Source: Myxococcaceae bacterium (GTDB lineage: Bacteria; Myxococcota; Myxococcia; Myxococcales; Myxococcaceae). From it: a stretch of DNA of 40,055 bases. Position numbers and translations under genes: made by a program. Of the stretch, positions 26,879 to 37,062 are shown piece after piece. Every line of letters begins with the position of its first letter. Within the stretch, counting starts at the first letter, position 1. The stretch covers positions 1-40,055 of the forward strand of contig JADCJJ010000350.1 in NCBI GenBank assembly GCA_020247085.1, written 5' to 3'. Below the pieces are notes generated by a model that did no database searches, was not told the DNA's origin, and saw nothing but the letters and a program-made list of their open reading frames with translations.

Positions 26879-27810
26879 CGCCGCGCCCCCGCCGACAGCC
26901 GGGGGTCGACCGCCAGCGCCGCGACGTCGGCGAGCAGCATCGACCCCTGCGTCACCGCCGCCATCACCGCCGCCACCCCCATGACGACCGGCGCGTCACG
27001 CGTGCCGATGGCGTCGAGGGCCAGCAGCCCCATGCCCTGAATGCCGAATACCCGCTCGATGACGACGCTCCCGGCGAAGACGTGCGGCACGTGCAGCCCG
27101 AGCACCGTCACCAACGGCACCAGGGCGTTGGGCAGGGCGTGGCGGAGCAGCACCCGACGGGCCGGGACCCCGCGCGCCAGCGCCGCGCGCACGGAGTCCT
27201 GCTCGAGCGCGCGGGCGACGCCGTCGTGCACGTACCGCGTCAACATCGCCACCGTCGGCCAGGCGAGGCAGGCCACGGGCAGTACGAGGTGCGCCGGGGT
27301 GTCGAGCCCCTGCAGCGGGAACAGCGGCAGGCCCCGCGGCGTCGCCAACAGCAGCAGCGCCATCACCGCCACCCAGAACGACGGCACGCCCGACGCGAGC
27401 GCGAGCGCCGCGCCCAGGCCCCGGGCCCACCTGGCGCCATGGATGGTCGCCAGCAGCAGGCCCAGCGCCACCGAGGCGAGGCATGAGAGGCCGAGCGCGA
27501 GGCCCGAGACGAGCACCGTGCGAGAGAGTGCCTCCGCGATCTTCTCGGCCACCGGGGCGCGGTCGACGGCGCTGAGGCCGAGGTCGCCGCGGAGCACGTT
27601 GGCGAACCACCGCAGGTACCGCCCCGTCAGCGGCCGGTCGAGTTCCAACCGCTCCCGCGCCAACGCCACCAGCCCGGCGTCGGGCGCCGCCTCGTCTGAC
27701 AGCAGCAGCGGGTCACCCGGCGCCAGGTGCGCCATCGCGAAGGTGAGCGCGGTGATGACGACGAAGGTCGGCACCGCCCACCCCAGCCTCGTGAGCACCA
27801 GCTGCCCCAT
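26875..27810 (-). CDS. Oligopeptide ABC transporter permease (OppB/DppB-like)
   Basis: MGQLVLTRLGWAVPTFVVITALTFAMAHLAPGDPLLL...RYLRWFANVLRGDLGLS...ALARGVPARRVLLRHALPNALVPLVTVLGLHVPHVFAGSVVIERVFGIQGMG. Start at 27810 overlaps the oppA stop (ATGA). Confidence 0.93.
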   Translation of the reverse strand: MGQLVLTRLGWAVPTFVVITALTFAMAHLAPGDPLLLSDEAAPDAGLVALARERLELDRPLTGRYLRWFANVLRGDLGLSAVDRAPVAEKIAEALSRTVLVSGLALGLSCLASVALGLLLATIHGARWARGLGAALALASGVPSFWVAVMALLLLATPRGLPLFPLQGLDTPAHLVLPVACLAWPTVAMLTRYVHDGVARALEQDSVRAALARGVPARRVLLRHALPNALVPLVTVLGLHVPHVFAGSVVIERVFGIQGMGLLALDAIGTRDAPVVMGVAAVMAAVTQGSMLLADVAALAVDPRLSAGARR

Positions 27811-29462
27811 CACGGGTCGACCCAGGCGCGCGAGAAGTCGTACCCCACGAGGCTCGGCACCAGCCCGTGCACGCGCCGCTTGTGGGCGTCGAGCACCGGG
27901 CGCGCCGTGAGGAAGAGGACGGGCTGGCGCTCGAAGATCGCCCGGTGCAGCTGGCGCTCGAGCGCCACCCGGTCGAGCGGGTCGACCGTGCCGCGCAGGG
28001 CCACCACCAGCGCGTCGACCGTTTCGTCGCGGAGGCAACCGAAGTTCCTGCCGCCATCTGCCTGCGACGAGTGGAAGAGGTCGAACTGATCCGAGCTGGC
28101 GTCGAGGCTCGCCCACGACACCCCGGCCGCGTCGAAGTCGTGCGCCCGAAGGCGCGCCACCACCTGGCTCTGGTCGACCGGCTCGAGCACCAGCCGCACC
28201 CCGCCCTGCGCGAGCGCCTCCTGGTACAGGGGCAGCAGCTTCGCCTGCCGCTGCGACTGGGCCACGTAGAGGAACGACACCGTGAGCGCCTGGCCGCCCT
28301 GCTCTCGCACCCCGTCGCCGTCCTCGTCGCGCCAGCCGGCCTCGTCGAGCAGTGCGCGCGCCCCCTCGACGTCGAAGGGGAGCGGCGCGATCGCCGGATC
28401 ACACGAGGCCGACCCCAGCAGGAACGGGCAGCTCGTGCGCCGCTCCAACCCCAGCTCGACGGCGCGCGAAATGAGCTCGCCGGGGTACAGCATGGCGAGC
28501 GCCCGTCGCACCCTCACGTCGCGCAGCGCAGGGCGCTCGAGGTTCCACGCGATGACGGCGTAGACGTGTTCCTCGAAGCGCACGCGGTGGTACCCGGCGT
28601 AGGCCCACGCGGCCTCGTCGACCGAGCGCCACACGCCAGGAGGGATGCGGGTCATCACGTCGAAGTCGCCGCGCTCCCAGCGCTGCGTGGCCACCAGGTC
28701 GTCCTTGACGAACTCGAAGACGAGGTGGTCGATGAAGGCCCGGCGGCCCCGGGGGTCGTCGTGCCGCACCAGCTCGAGGCGGGCGCCGGGCACCAAGCGC
28801 TCGACGCGGAACGGCCCGGTGCCGACCGGCGCCGTGTGGAGCGCCAGCCGCCCGAAGTCACCCCTCAGCGCCGCGGCGGGCATGGCCGGCACCGAGCCCA
28901 GGAGCGCGCGCTGGTAGTACGCCGAGTACTGGCGCCACCGCACCACCAGCGTCTGGGGCGACACTGCCTCGACGCGCTCGATGGGCCCCAGCGACGCGCG
29001 CATGGCGACCGTCGGGTTCCGAGGGTCGAGGATCACCTCGAGCACCGCGGCCAGATCGGCGGCCGTGCAGGGCGTACCGTCGTGGAAGCGGGCCCGGGGG
29101 TCGAGGGTGACGGTGAGCGTCTCGAGCCCCGCCCACCCCGTCGCCAACCATGGCCGCAGCGGGCCCTCGGGGCGCTGCGGGTCGACGCGCCCGAGCGTCT
29201 CGTAGACGGTGCCGGTGATGGCCCGCACCATGGTGCCCTCGGCCTGGGCGTCGTCGATGCGGGAGAAGCCCCGCGGCTCGACGGGGAGCCGCACCACGAG
29301 CGTCCCGCCGTCGCGCGGCGTGAAGGGCTCGACGGGCAGCCGGCCTTCGCGCCACTCGACGGGGGCCCCCGCCCCCGCGTCCACCGGGGCGCGCGACGAG
29401 CCACACCCCCGGCAGCCGACGAGGAGCCCCAGCACCACCCCGGCGACGGCGCGCGCCCGCAT
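27810..29462 (-). CDS. Oligopeptide ABC transporter substrate-binding lipoprotein (SBP family 5)
   Basis: Lipobox VLGLLVGCRGC; GTVYETLGRVDPQ..LRPWLATGW..., VTLDPRARFHDGTPCTAADLAAVLE, LRDVRVRRALAMLYPGELI, DEAGWRDEDGDGVREQGGQALTVSFLY. Confidence 0.92.
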   Translation of the reverse strand: MRARAVAGVVLGLLVGCRGCGSSRAPVDAGAGAPVEWREGRLPVEPFTPRDGGTLVVRLPVEPRGFSRIDDAQAEGTMVRAITGTVYETLGRVDPQRPEGPLRPWLATGWAGLETLTVTLDPRARFHDGTPCTAADLAAVLEVILDPRNPTVAMRASLGPIERVEAVSPQTLVVRWRQYSAYYQRALLGSVPAMPAAALRGDFGRLALHTAPVGTGPFRVERLVPGARLELVRHDDPRGRRAFIDHLVFEFVKDDLVATQRWERGDFDVMTRIPPGVWRSVDEAAWAYAGYHRVRFEEHVYAVIAWNLERPALRDVRVRRALAMLYPGELISRAVELGLERRTSCPFLLGSASCDPAIAPLPFDVEGARALLDEAGWRDEDGDGVREQGGQALTVSFLYVAQSQRQAKLLPLYQEALAQGGVRLVLEPVDQSQVVARLRAHDFDAAGVSWASLDASSDQFDLFHSSQADGGRNFGCLRDETVDALVVALRGTVDPLDRVALERQLHRAIFERQPVLFLTARPVLDAHKRRVHGLVPSLVGYDFSRAWVDP

Positions 29463-29474
29463 GGCCTCAGCCCC

Positions 29475-30284
29475 TCATGGCGCGGCGGGCACCACCTGCC
29501 CGTCCGCCTGCACCTCGACGACGGGCACCCCTTCGGGCGGCTCGAGCTCGAAGAGCGTGAGTTCGGGCGGCTCGTTGACGACGACGTCCTTGTAGACGAG
29601 CTCAACGGACAGCCTGGCGCGGGGCACGTCGAGCACCAGGTGCCGGGGCAGCGTCGCCGCGCCGAAGTCCGTCAGCTCGCTCGCGGCGACGGCGTAGGTG
29701 TCGAGCCCCTCGACCCGAGAGCTCGTCACGCGGTGGGAGCCAGGGGCCACCTCGAGGTGCTGCGTCACCGCGCCGCGCGTCAGCGTGAGGCGGTAGCGGC
29801 GCGTGGCCTCGTCGACCGACATCGTCGTCGTCTCGGCGGGCAGCCGGGGCACGCGGCCGAGCAGCAGCGCCGCGAGCTCTCGCGGCGGGAGCGCGATGGG
29901 CAGGAAGCGCGCCAGGTTCTGCGCCGTTGCCGGGCCGCGGAAGTACTTGCGCTGCTTGCCGTCGTAGAGGCCGAACTGGTCCCCGTCGGTGACGAGCACC
30001 CCCTCGGGTCGGCCGAAGAAGTCGAGCTGCTCGAGGTGGAGCCGCGCGGGGTGCAGCACGGCCACGAAGAGCGCCACCGCGCCCTTGCCGCGCTCGGCGT
30101 CGACCACCAGCCGCGCATCTCCCTTCACCGAGACGACCTGCGCCTCGGCGACCTCGATGCGTTTGAGCAGGTCGGCGGCGTCTCTCGCCGGCCCCCCCTT
30201 GCCGTAGTCGAGGGGCGGCAGGCGCGGGCACCCGCTGAGCAGCCCCACCAGAATGAGCGGGCTCGACACCCGGAGCAGCGTCAT
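29475..30284 (-). CDS. Lipoprotein, LolB-like / DUF4292-like
   Basis: Lipobox LILVGLLSGC; VSVKGDARLVVDAERGKGAVALFVAVLHPARLHLEQLDFFGRPEGVLVTDGDQFGLYDGKQRKYFRGPAT fits a Lol-type beta-sheet lipoprotein family. Confidence 0.65.
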   Translation of the reverse strand: MTLLRVSSPLILVGLLSGCPRLPPLDYGKGGPARDAADLLKRIEVAEAQVVSVKGDARLVVDAERGKGAVALFVAVLHPARLHLEQLDFFGRPEGVLVTDGDQFGLYDGKQRKYFRGPATAQNLARFLPIALPPRELAALLLGRVPRLPAETTTMSVDEATRRYRLTLTRGAVTQHLEVAPGSHRVTSSRVEGLDTYAVAASELTDFGAATLPRHLVLDVPRARLSVELVYKDVVVNEPPELTLFELEPPEGVPVVEVQADGQVVPAAP

Positions 30285-30324
30285 GGCGTGCGAGCGTATG
30301 GCCCGCTATGACCCGGGTCCATTC

Positions 30325-31032
30325 ATGAGCTTCGACGAGCTGGTGCACTACTTCCGCCTCGGCGGGTTGACGATGGTAGCCATCCTCTCGTCCTCCGTGC
30401 TCGCGCTCGGCGTCGCCATCGAGCGGCTGCTCGCGCTGTGGGGCGTCGGCCCCGGGGCCCATGAGCTCGGGCAGACGGTCGCCAGGCACCTGCTCCGGGG
30501 TGACGTCGCCGCTGCGCGCTCCGCCGCCGAGCGCGCCACCACGCTCTCGGCCGACCTCTTCCGCGCCGGCTTCGAGCGGGCCCAGAAGACGGTCGGCCCG
30601 GCCCTCGACGCCGCCGTCGACCGCGAGCGGCAGCAGCTCGCGCTGAAGATGAAGCGCGGCCTGTGGATTCTCGGAACCATCGGCGCCACCACACCCTTCG
30701 TGGGCCTCTTCGGCACCGTCGCCGGCATCATGCGCTCGTTCAAGGAGCTCGGCGTCGACGTCGAGCAGGGCGGCACCGGCGGGTCGGCGGCCGTGATGGC
30801 GGGCATCTCGGAGGCGCTCGTGGCCACCGCCGCGGGCATCGTCGTCGCCGTCGAGGCGGTCGTCCTCTACAACATGTTCCAGGCCCGGCTCGGCCGCCTC
30901 AACGTCGAGCTCAAGCTCATCGCCGAGGAGTTCGTCGAGCTGCTGCGCGAGGCCCCGCGCCCCGCCGCCGGAGCCCCCGAGCCCGGCGCTCCGGCGGCGT
31001 CGCCCACCCCGGCCCCGGCGCCGGGGAGCTGA
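30325..31032 (+). CDS. exbB: ExbB/TolQ/MotA proton-channel family protein
   Basis: LKMKRGLWILGTIGATTPFVGLFGTVAGIMRSFKELG...GISEALVATAAGIVVAVEAVVLYNMF. Start at 30325 preferred over 30253. Confidence 0.9.
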   Translation: MSFDELVHYFRLGGLTMVAILSSSVLALGVAIERLLALWGVGPGAHELGQTVARHLLRGDVAAARSAAERATTLSADLFRAGFERAQKTVGPALDAAVDRERQQLALKMKRGLWILGTIGATTPFVGLFGTVAGIMRSFKELGVDVEQGGTGGSAAVMAGISEALVATAAGIVVAVEAVVLYNMFQARLGRLNVELKLIAEEFVELLREAPRPAAGAPEPGAPAASPTPAPAPGS

Positions 31033-31043
31033 GGGGCCGCGCC

Positions 31044-31499
31044 ATGGCCATGGGCAAGGTGCCTGGCAACGCCGACGACCCCGCCGCCGAAGACGGCGTG
31101 TTCTCAGAGATCAACATCACCCCCCTGACCGACATCTTCCTGGTGCTGCTCATCATCTTCATGGTGACCAGCTCGGTCATCGTGAACCAGGGCGCCGGCG
31201 CGAAGGCCGGCCTGAAGGTGAACCTGCCGCAGGGCGGGGCCGCCGACGTCCAGGCGCAGGCGAACGACCTGTCGGTGGCCATCCTCTCGGACGGGCGCCT
31301 CGTGCTGGCCGGCGACGTCGTCTCGGCCGACGAGCTCAAGCGGGCCTTCGACGAGGCGAGGGCGAAGAGCCCCGAGACGCTCGTCATCGTCCAGGCCGAC
31401 GAGGGCGTGCCGCACGGCAAGGTGGTCGAGGTGATGGAGGCCGCGAAAGCCGCCGGCCTCGGTCAGCTGGCCATCGGCGTGCGCGAAGCGACGAAGTGA
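31044..31499 (+). CDS. exbD: ExbD/TolR family biopolymer transport protein
   Basis: FSEINITPLTDIFLVLLIIFMVTSSVIVNQGAGAKAGLKVNLPQ...VIVQADEGVPHGKVVEVMEAAKAAGLGQLAIGV. Confidence 0.92.
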   Translation: MAMGKVPGNADDPAAEDGVFSEINITPLTDIFLVLLIIFMVTSSVIVNQGAGAKAGLKVNLPQGGAADVQAQANDLSVAILSDGRLVLAGDVVSADELKRAFDEARAKSPETLVIVQADEGVPHGKVVEVMEAAKAAGLGQLAIGVREATK

Positions 31500-31503
31500 T
31501 TGC

Positions 31504-32304
31504 TCAGGGGCCTGCGGCGAAGCGCCCCAGCTCGCGCCAGACGTCCTCGCGCGCGGCGACGTCACTGTGCCGACCGCCCTCGACCCGCAGCAACCGCGCC
31601 CCCTTGAGCGCTGCGCCGAGGGCCTCGCCCAACGCGAAGGGCACCACCTCGTCGTCGGTTCCATGAACGACGAGCGCCGGTTGCATCACCCGGGGCGCCC
31701 TCGCCGCCGAGTCGAAGACGTCGCGCATCAGCAGGCGCACCGGCAAAAACGGCAGGGCCCGCGCGGCCACGTCGGGCAGCGACGTGTAGGGCGTGAAGAG
31801 CACCAGCCGGCCCCCGACGCCACGGCTCGCGAGCTCGACCGCCGGGCCGCTCCCGAGGGACAGGCCCGAGACGATGAGGCGCTCGTTTGGCACCCGCCGC
31901 TCCTCGAGCAGGTAGCGCGCGGCTGCGTCGGCGGCCCGAACGATCGATGCCTCCGAGGGCGCCCCCTTCTCGCGGGCGAGACCGTAGCCCGGGTACTCGA
32001 CGGCGACGAAGCCGGCCCCGAGCGCGGCCCAGCGCTCCGCCATCCACTCCGTCCACGCCAGCTGCTCCCCGTTGCCGTGAAAGTGCAACACCCACGGCGC
32101 CTCGGGCGTCGGCGCCTCGCGCACCAGCAGCACCGTCTCGGGCCGGTCGACGAGCTGGCTCCTGGGGGTCGGCGCCGCGACGAGCGGCGGCGCTGGAAAC
32201 AGCAGGCGCCGCTGGGCAGCGAAGGCGAGCGCCACGAGCGCGAGGTACCCGAGGGCCAGCACCGAGACGATGGACGCCAGCCCGCGGCCGATCATGCCGC
32301 TCAT
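31504..32304 (-). CDS. Alpha/beta hydrolase, membrane-anchored
   Basis: N-terminal TM helix; WVLHFHGNGEQLAW, GFVAVEYPGYGLAREKG, LIVSGLSLGSGPAVELA, LVVHGTDDEVVPFALGEAL. Confidence 0.88.
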   Translation of the reverse strand: MSGMIGRGLASIVSVLALGYLALVALAFAAQRRLLFPAPPLVAAPTPRSQLVDRPETVLLVREAPTPEAPWVLHFHGNGEQLAWTEWMAERWAALGAGFVAVEYPGYGLAREKGAPSEASIVRAADAAARYLLEERRVPNERLIVSGLSLGSGPAVELASRGVGGRLVLFTPYTSLPDVAARALPFLPVRLLMRDVFDSAARAPRVMQPALVVHGTDDEVVPFALGEALGAALKGARLLRVEGGRHSDVAAREDVWRELGRFAAGP

Positions 32305-32347
32305 CGCCTCGCCCTTGGCATCACCGCGAGGCCACGCCTCACCCCGC

Positions 32348-34189
<1,842 letters not shown>

Positions 34190-34267
34190 GTCTCGCTCCA
34201 GAAAACGGCCCAGTGACAACGACGCCGTGCGTCGTGGCGGGCATCCTGCGCGTCAGCTGATTCTCAA

Positions 34268-34283
34268 GTCAACGGCTATTGAC
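34268..34283. promoter_or_regulatory. Candidate operator: perfect 5-bp inverted repeat GTCAA-N6-TTGAC upstream of the acyl-CoA dehydrogenase
   Basis: GTCAACGGCTATTGAC in the gap between the MaoC stop (34304) and the acyl-CoA dehydrogenase start. Confidence 0.35.
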
Positions 34284-34303
34284 GCACCGCGAGATAGAGC
34301 CGA

Positions 34304-34954
34304 TTACCTGCCCTTTTTCGGTGACTTGGCTGGCTTCGAGGCCTTCGCTGGGGTCCGCGCCGGGGTGCCTTTGGCGGCCTTGCCAGCGGCGGCCTTCGTG
34401 GGGGGCAGCTCGGGCTCCCTCGAGGGCGGCGCCTTGGCCGGGGGCGGGGCCGCGAGGGTCGCCTGGCGGGGCACCGTGACGATGAGCGGGGGCTGGCCCG
34501 TGCGGAACCGCGTCTCGTCTTCGAACGAATAGAAGGCCTTGAGCAGCACCGTGCCCCGCACGACGAGCTCGCCCTTCTGGTTCTCGGCCCACACGTCGAG
34601 CTCGACGTAGTAGCGCCCGCCTTCGCCCCACCGATCGCTGACGCGGCCTTTGCACACGAGGGTGTCGCCTGGCCACAGCATGCGGGTGAAGCGCGCCTGC
34701 GACTTCTTCACCTGGCCGCCCCGCGCCCAGTCGGTGACGAGCTGGCCGAGGAAGCCGAGCGCCAACGTCGAGGGCGCCACGACCGAGGGCATGCCCACGG
34801 CCTTCGCCGCGGGCTCGTCGACGTTGAGCGGGTTGTAGTCGTTGGTGGCCGCCGCGTAGCGCGCCAGCTGGACGCGATCGATGGCCGCCTTGGCCATGGC
34901 CGGCAGCTCGTCACCGACGCGAACGTTCTCGAAGTAGAGCTTACGGGGCGGCAT
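34304..34954 (-). CDS. MaoC-like hot-dog dehydratase with C-terminal Lys/Ala/Pro-rich tail
   Basis: VQLARYAAATNDYNPLNVDEPAAKAVGMPSVVAPSTLALGFLGQLVTDW is a MaoC-type core; the C-terminus is KAAAGKAAKGTPARTPAKASKPAKSPKKGR. Confidence 0.85.
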   Translation of the reverse strand: MPPRKLYFENVRVGDELPAMAKAAIDRVQLARYAAATNDYNPLNVDEPAAKAVGMPSVVAPSTLALGFLGQLVTDWARGGQVKKSQARFTRMLWPGDTLVCKGRVSDRWGEGGRYYVELDVWAENQKGELVVRGTVLLKAFYSFEDETRFRTGQPPLIVTVPRQATLAAPPPAKAPPSREPELPPTKAAAGKAAKGTPARTPAKASKPAKSPKKGR

Positions 34955-35400
34955 CAGGACTCCCGGGTGGCGCGGACGACGTAGGAGCGGCGGGCCCGGA
35001 AGACAACCTGGCCCTCTTCGTCACGGCCCTCGTCCTCGATGACCGCGACCTCGACGCGCCCGGCCGGGCCTGGCCGCTCCGAGATCTCCGACACGCGGCT
35101 CGTCACCAGCAGCCGGTCTCCCGCGACGATGGGGCGCTCGTACTCGAAGCTGACCTCGCCGAGCAGCAGGTTCCGGGAGCTGACGCCGACGAGCTCACGC
35201 AGATCGCTCCCGGCAGCGAACGAGATGGGAAACGACGGCGGCGCCGCCACGTTCGCGTAGCCCGACGCCCGTGCGTACTCAGCGTCGAAGTAGATGGGGT
35301 TGTAGTCTCCCAGCGCTTCGGCGAACCGTCGTATCGCGCCGCGCTCGACCTCGTTGAGCGTCGGGGGAGTGGTTCGACCCAGGGCTGACCGATCGAGCAT
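34954..35400 (-). CDS. MaoC/FAS1-like hot-dog dehydratase N-domain protein
   Basis: GAIRRFAEALGDYNPIYFDAEYARASGYANVAAPPSFPISF...NLLLGEVSFEYERPIVAGDRLLVTSRV; 1-bp overlap with the following MaoC gene. Confidence 0.85.
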   Translation of the reverse strand: MLDRSALGRTTPPTLNEVERGAIRRFAEALGDYNPIYFDAEYARASGYANVAAPPSFPISFAAGSDLRELVGVSSRNLLLGEVSFEYERPIVAGDRLLVTSRVSEISERPGPAGRVEVAVIEDEGRDEEGQVVFRARRSYVVRATRES

Positions 35401-35414
35401 CTCGTGCGTCTCCG

Positions 35415-36416
35415 TTAGCGTCCGGCTGGGAGCTCGAGGACGGTGAGCAACCCGGCCTGCGAGGCGGTGTCGCGCGGCGGGGCGTTCACCACGAGGTTGG
35501 CGGTGGCCGTGTCTCCGGGAACGCCCCCGGGGATTCGCACCTCGAGCTTCGGCTCGCCGTCGAGCTCGATGACGTCACCGGGAGCGTCGACGCCGAGGGC
35601 GATGGTGAGCTCGAGGCGCACGCGCTCCTGGCCGTCTTCGAGGGCGACGGCGACCTGGTGCATGCCGGCGACCTGGCCCTTCTTCACCGGGAAGGCCCCG
35701 ACGAGGTCCTCCTGCGCGAACACCGGCGTCAGCTCTTCTTCGTAGTCGTCGCAGTCGAGGCCCAGGCCCAGGGCGCAGAGCGCCGCCGACTCGACGAGCC
35801 CGACGTGCCCCAGGCGCCCCTGGTCGACGAGCCGGAAGAACTCCTCCTCGGACAAGCCCGCGCCCACCTTGCGCTGCAGCGCCTCGCGCCGCGTCGCCGC
35901 GTCCACCGTGCGCGTCACCTTCGCGTGGTGCACCGCCCCGCAGACCTGCCCGAGCGTGGCCACCAGCCGGTCGAGCACGAACCCGGGGTTCACGCCCAGG
36001 CCGACCACCGACACCCCGGCCCGCTCCGCGGCGCGCTCGAGCTGGGCCGCGATGGCCGGGTGGTTGAACCAGGGAAAGGCGAGTTCCTCGCAGGTCGAGA
36101 CGACGTGCATCCCGTGCGAGAGCGCCTCGAGCAGCTGGTCCTTCACCTGCGGAAGCCGCGAGCCCGTCGCGTGCAGCAGCACGACGTTCTTCCGACGAGC
36201 CAGCGCCGCCGAGAGAGACGCCTGCACCTTGAAGGACCCCGCCGGTTGGCCGATGACCTCGGACAGCGCCCGGCCTGCGAGGGTCGGGCTCGTGTCGACG
36301 ACGCCGATCAACTCGACCTCATCGTGTGCGAGCGCGGCCTTCGCGATCTCCTGACCAATCGCGCCGAGTCCCATCACGATGACTGGCACGCGCTCCGACG
36401 CCGCGCTTTTCCGCAT
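35415..36416 (-). CDS. DapB-like / 2,4-diaminopentanoate dehydrogenase-like NAD(P)-binding protein
   Basis: VIVMGLGAIGQEIAKAALAHDEVELIGVVDTSPTLAGRAL (Rossmann fold) and VVGLGVNPGFVLDRLVATL. Start MRKSAASERV. Confidence 0.75.
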   Translation of the reverse strand: MRKSAASERVPVIVMGLGAIGQEIAKAALAHDEVELIGVVDTSPTLAGRALSEVIGQPAGSFKVQASLSAALARRKNVVLLHATGSRLPQVKDQLLEALSHGMHVVSTCEELAFPWFNHPAIAAQLERAAERAGVSVVGLGVNPGFVLDRLVATLGQVCGAVHHAKVTRTVDAATRREALQRKVGAGLSEEEFFRLVDQGRLGHVGLVESAALCALGLGLDCDDYEEELTPVFAQEDLVGAFPVKKGQVAGMHQVAVALEDGQERVRLELTIALGVDAPGDVIELDGEPKLEVRIPGGVPGDTATANLVVNAPPRDTASQAGLLTVLELPAGR

Positions 36417-37062
36417 AGGGTGCGTCGATGGTAGACGACGCGCGCTCGACCGGGCGAGAAAAGCGCGTCCCGGGTCATTCCCGCCTCGAGGCGCCGTCCG
36501 CAGCGCCACGGCCCCTCCCCCACTCTGCAAGGCCGGCGGTCCGGCGCGCGCCAGAACGGCCCGGGCAAGCACAAAGGCCCCTTCCCCGCCAGCGCATCAC
36601 GTGCCCCGTGGAGACCCGCCTGGCGCCCCGTCGACTGCGAGGGCGCTTTGGCTCGCGCGAAGAACAGGTACTTGCCGGGTTCACGTCGAGAGCGCCGCGA
36701 GCCGAAAACGGAAGCTCGAACTCGTCCAGCGGGCACCGCCGTCGTCACCCGTCGACGTCAGGCCTCATCGTCGAAGCGCCACCCCACGCCGGCGGCCTCG
36801 GGCGTCGCTGCCGTGACACGCGGCCCTCGCCGTGACGCGCACACCCGAGCCCCCGGACGCGCGCCGCCTCGGCTCTGCGCCGCACGCGGGGGGACCGTCC
36901 TCGCCAGCCTCAGACCTGGCGACCCGCCCCCGCCGCTCCCTGCATCGGCGGCGTGACGGCCGCTTCGGGACAAGGCCTACCGACCCGCTCGAGTTGAAGG
37001 GGCGCCCGCCGGACTTCGCGCGCAGCGATGCAGCCCAAGCCCCGCCCGAGAGGCCACCGGCG

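Noticed and set aside
24740-27040. 766-aa plus-strand ORF opposite the MshEN and oppC genes
   Set aside because: Shadow ORF; RHHQ-rich low complexity with no domain, while the minus strand encodes recognisable families.
27811-28116. N-terminal extension of the oppB ORF to 28116
   Set aside because: Arg/Ala/Pro-rich sequence overlapping oppA; the permease begins naturally at MGQLVLTRLGW (27810).
36374-36748. 124-aa minus-strand ORF in the unassigned gap
   Set aside because: Arg/Ser/Gly-rich with no recognisable motif, and it overlaps the start of the DapB-like gene in another frame.
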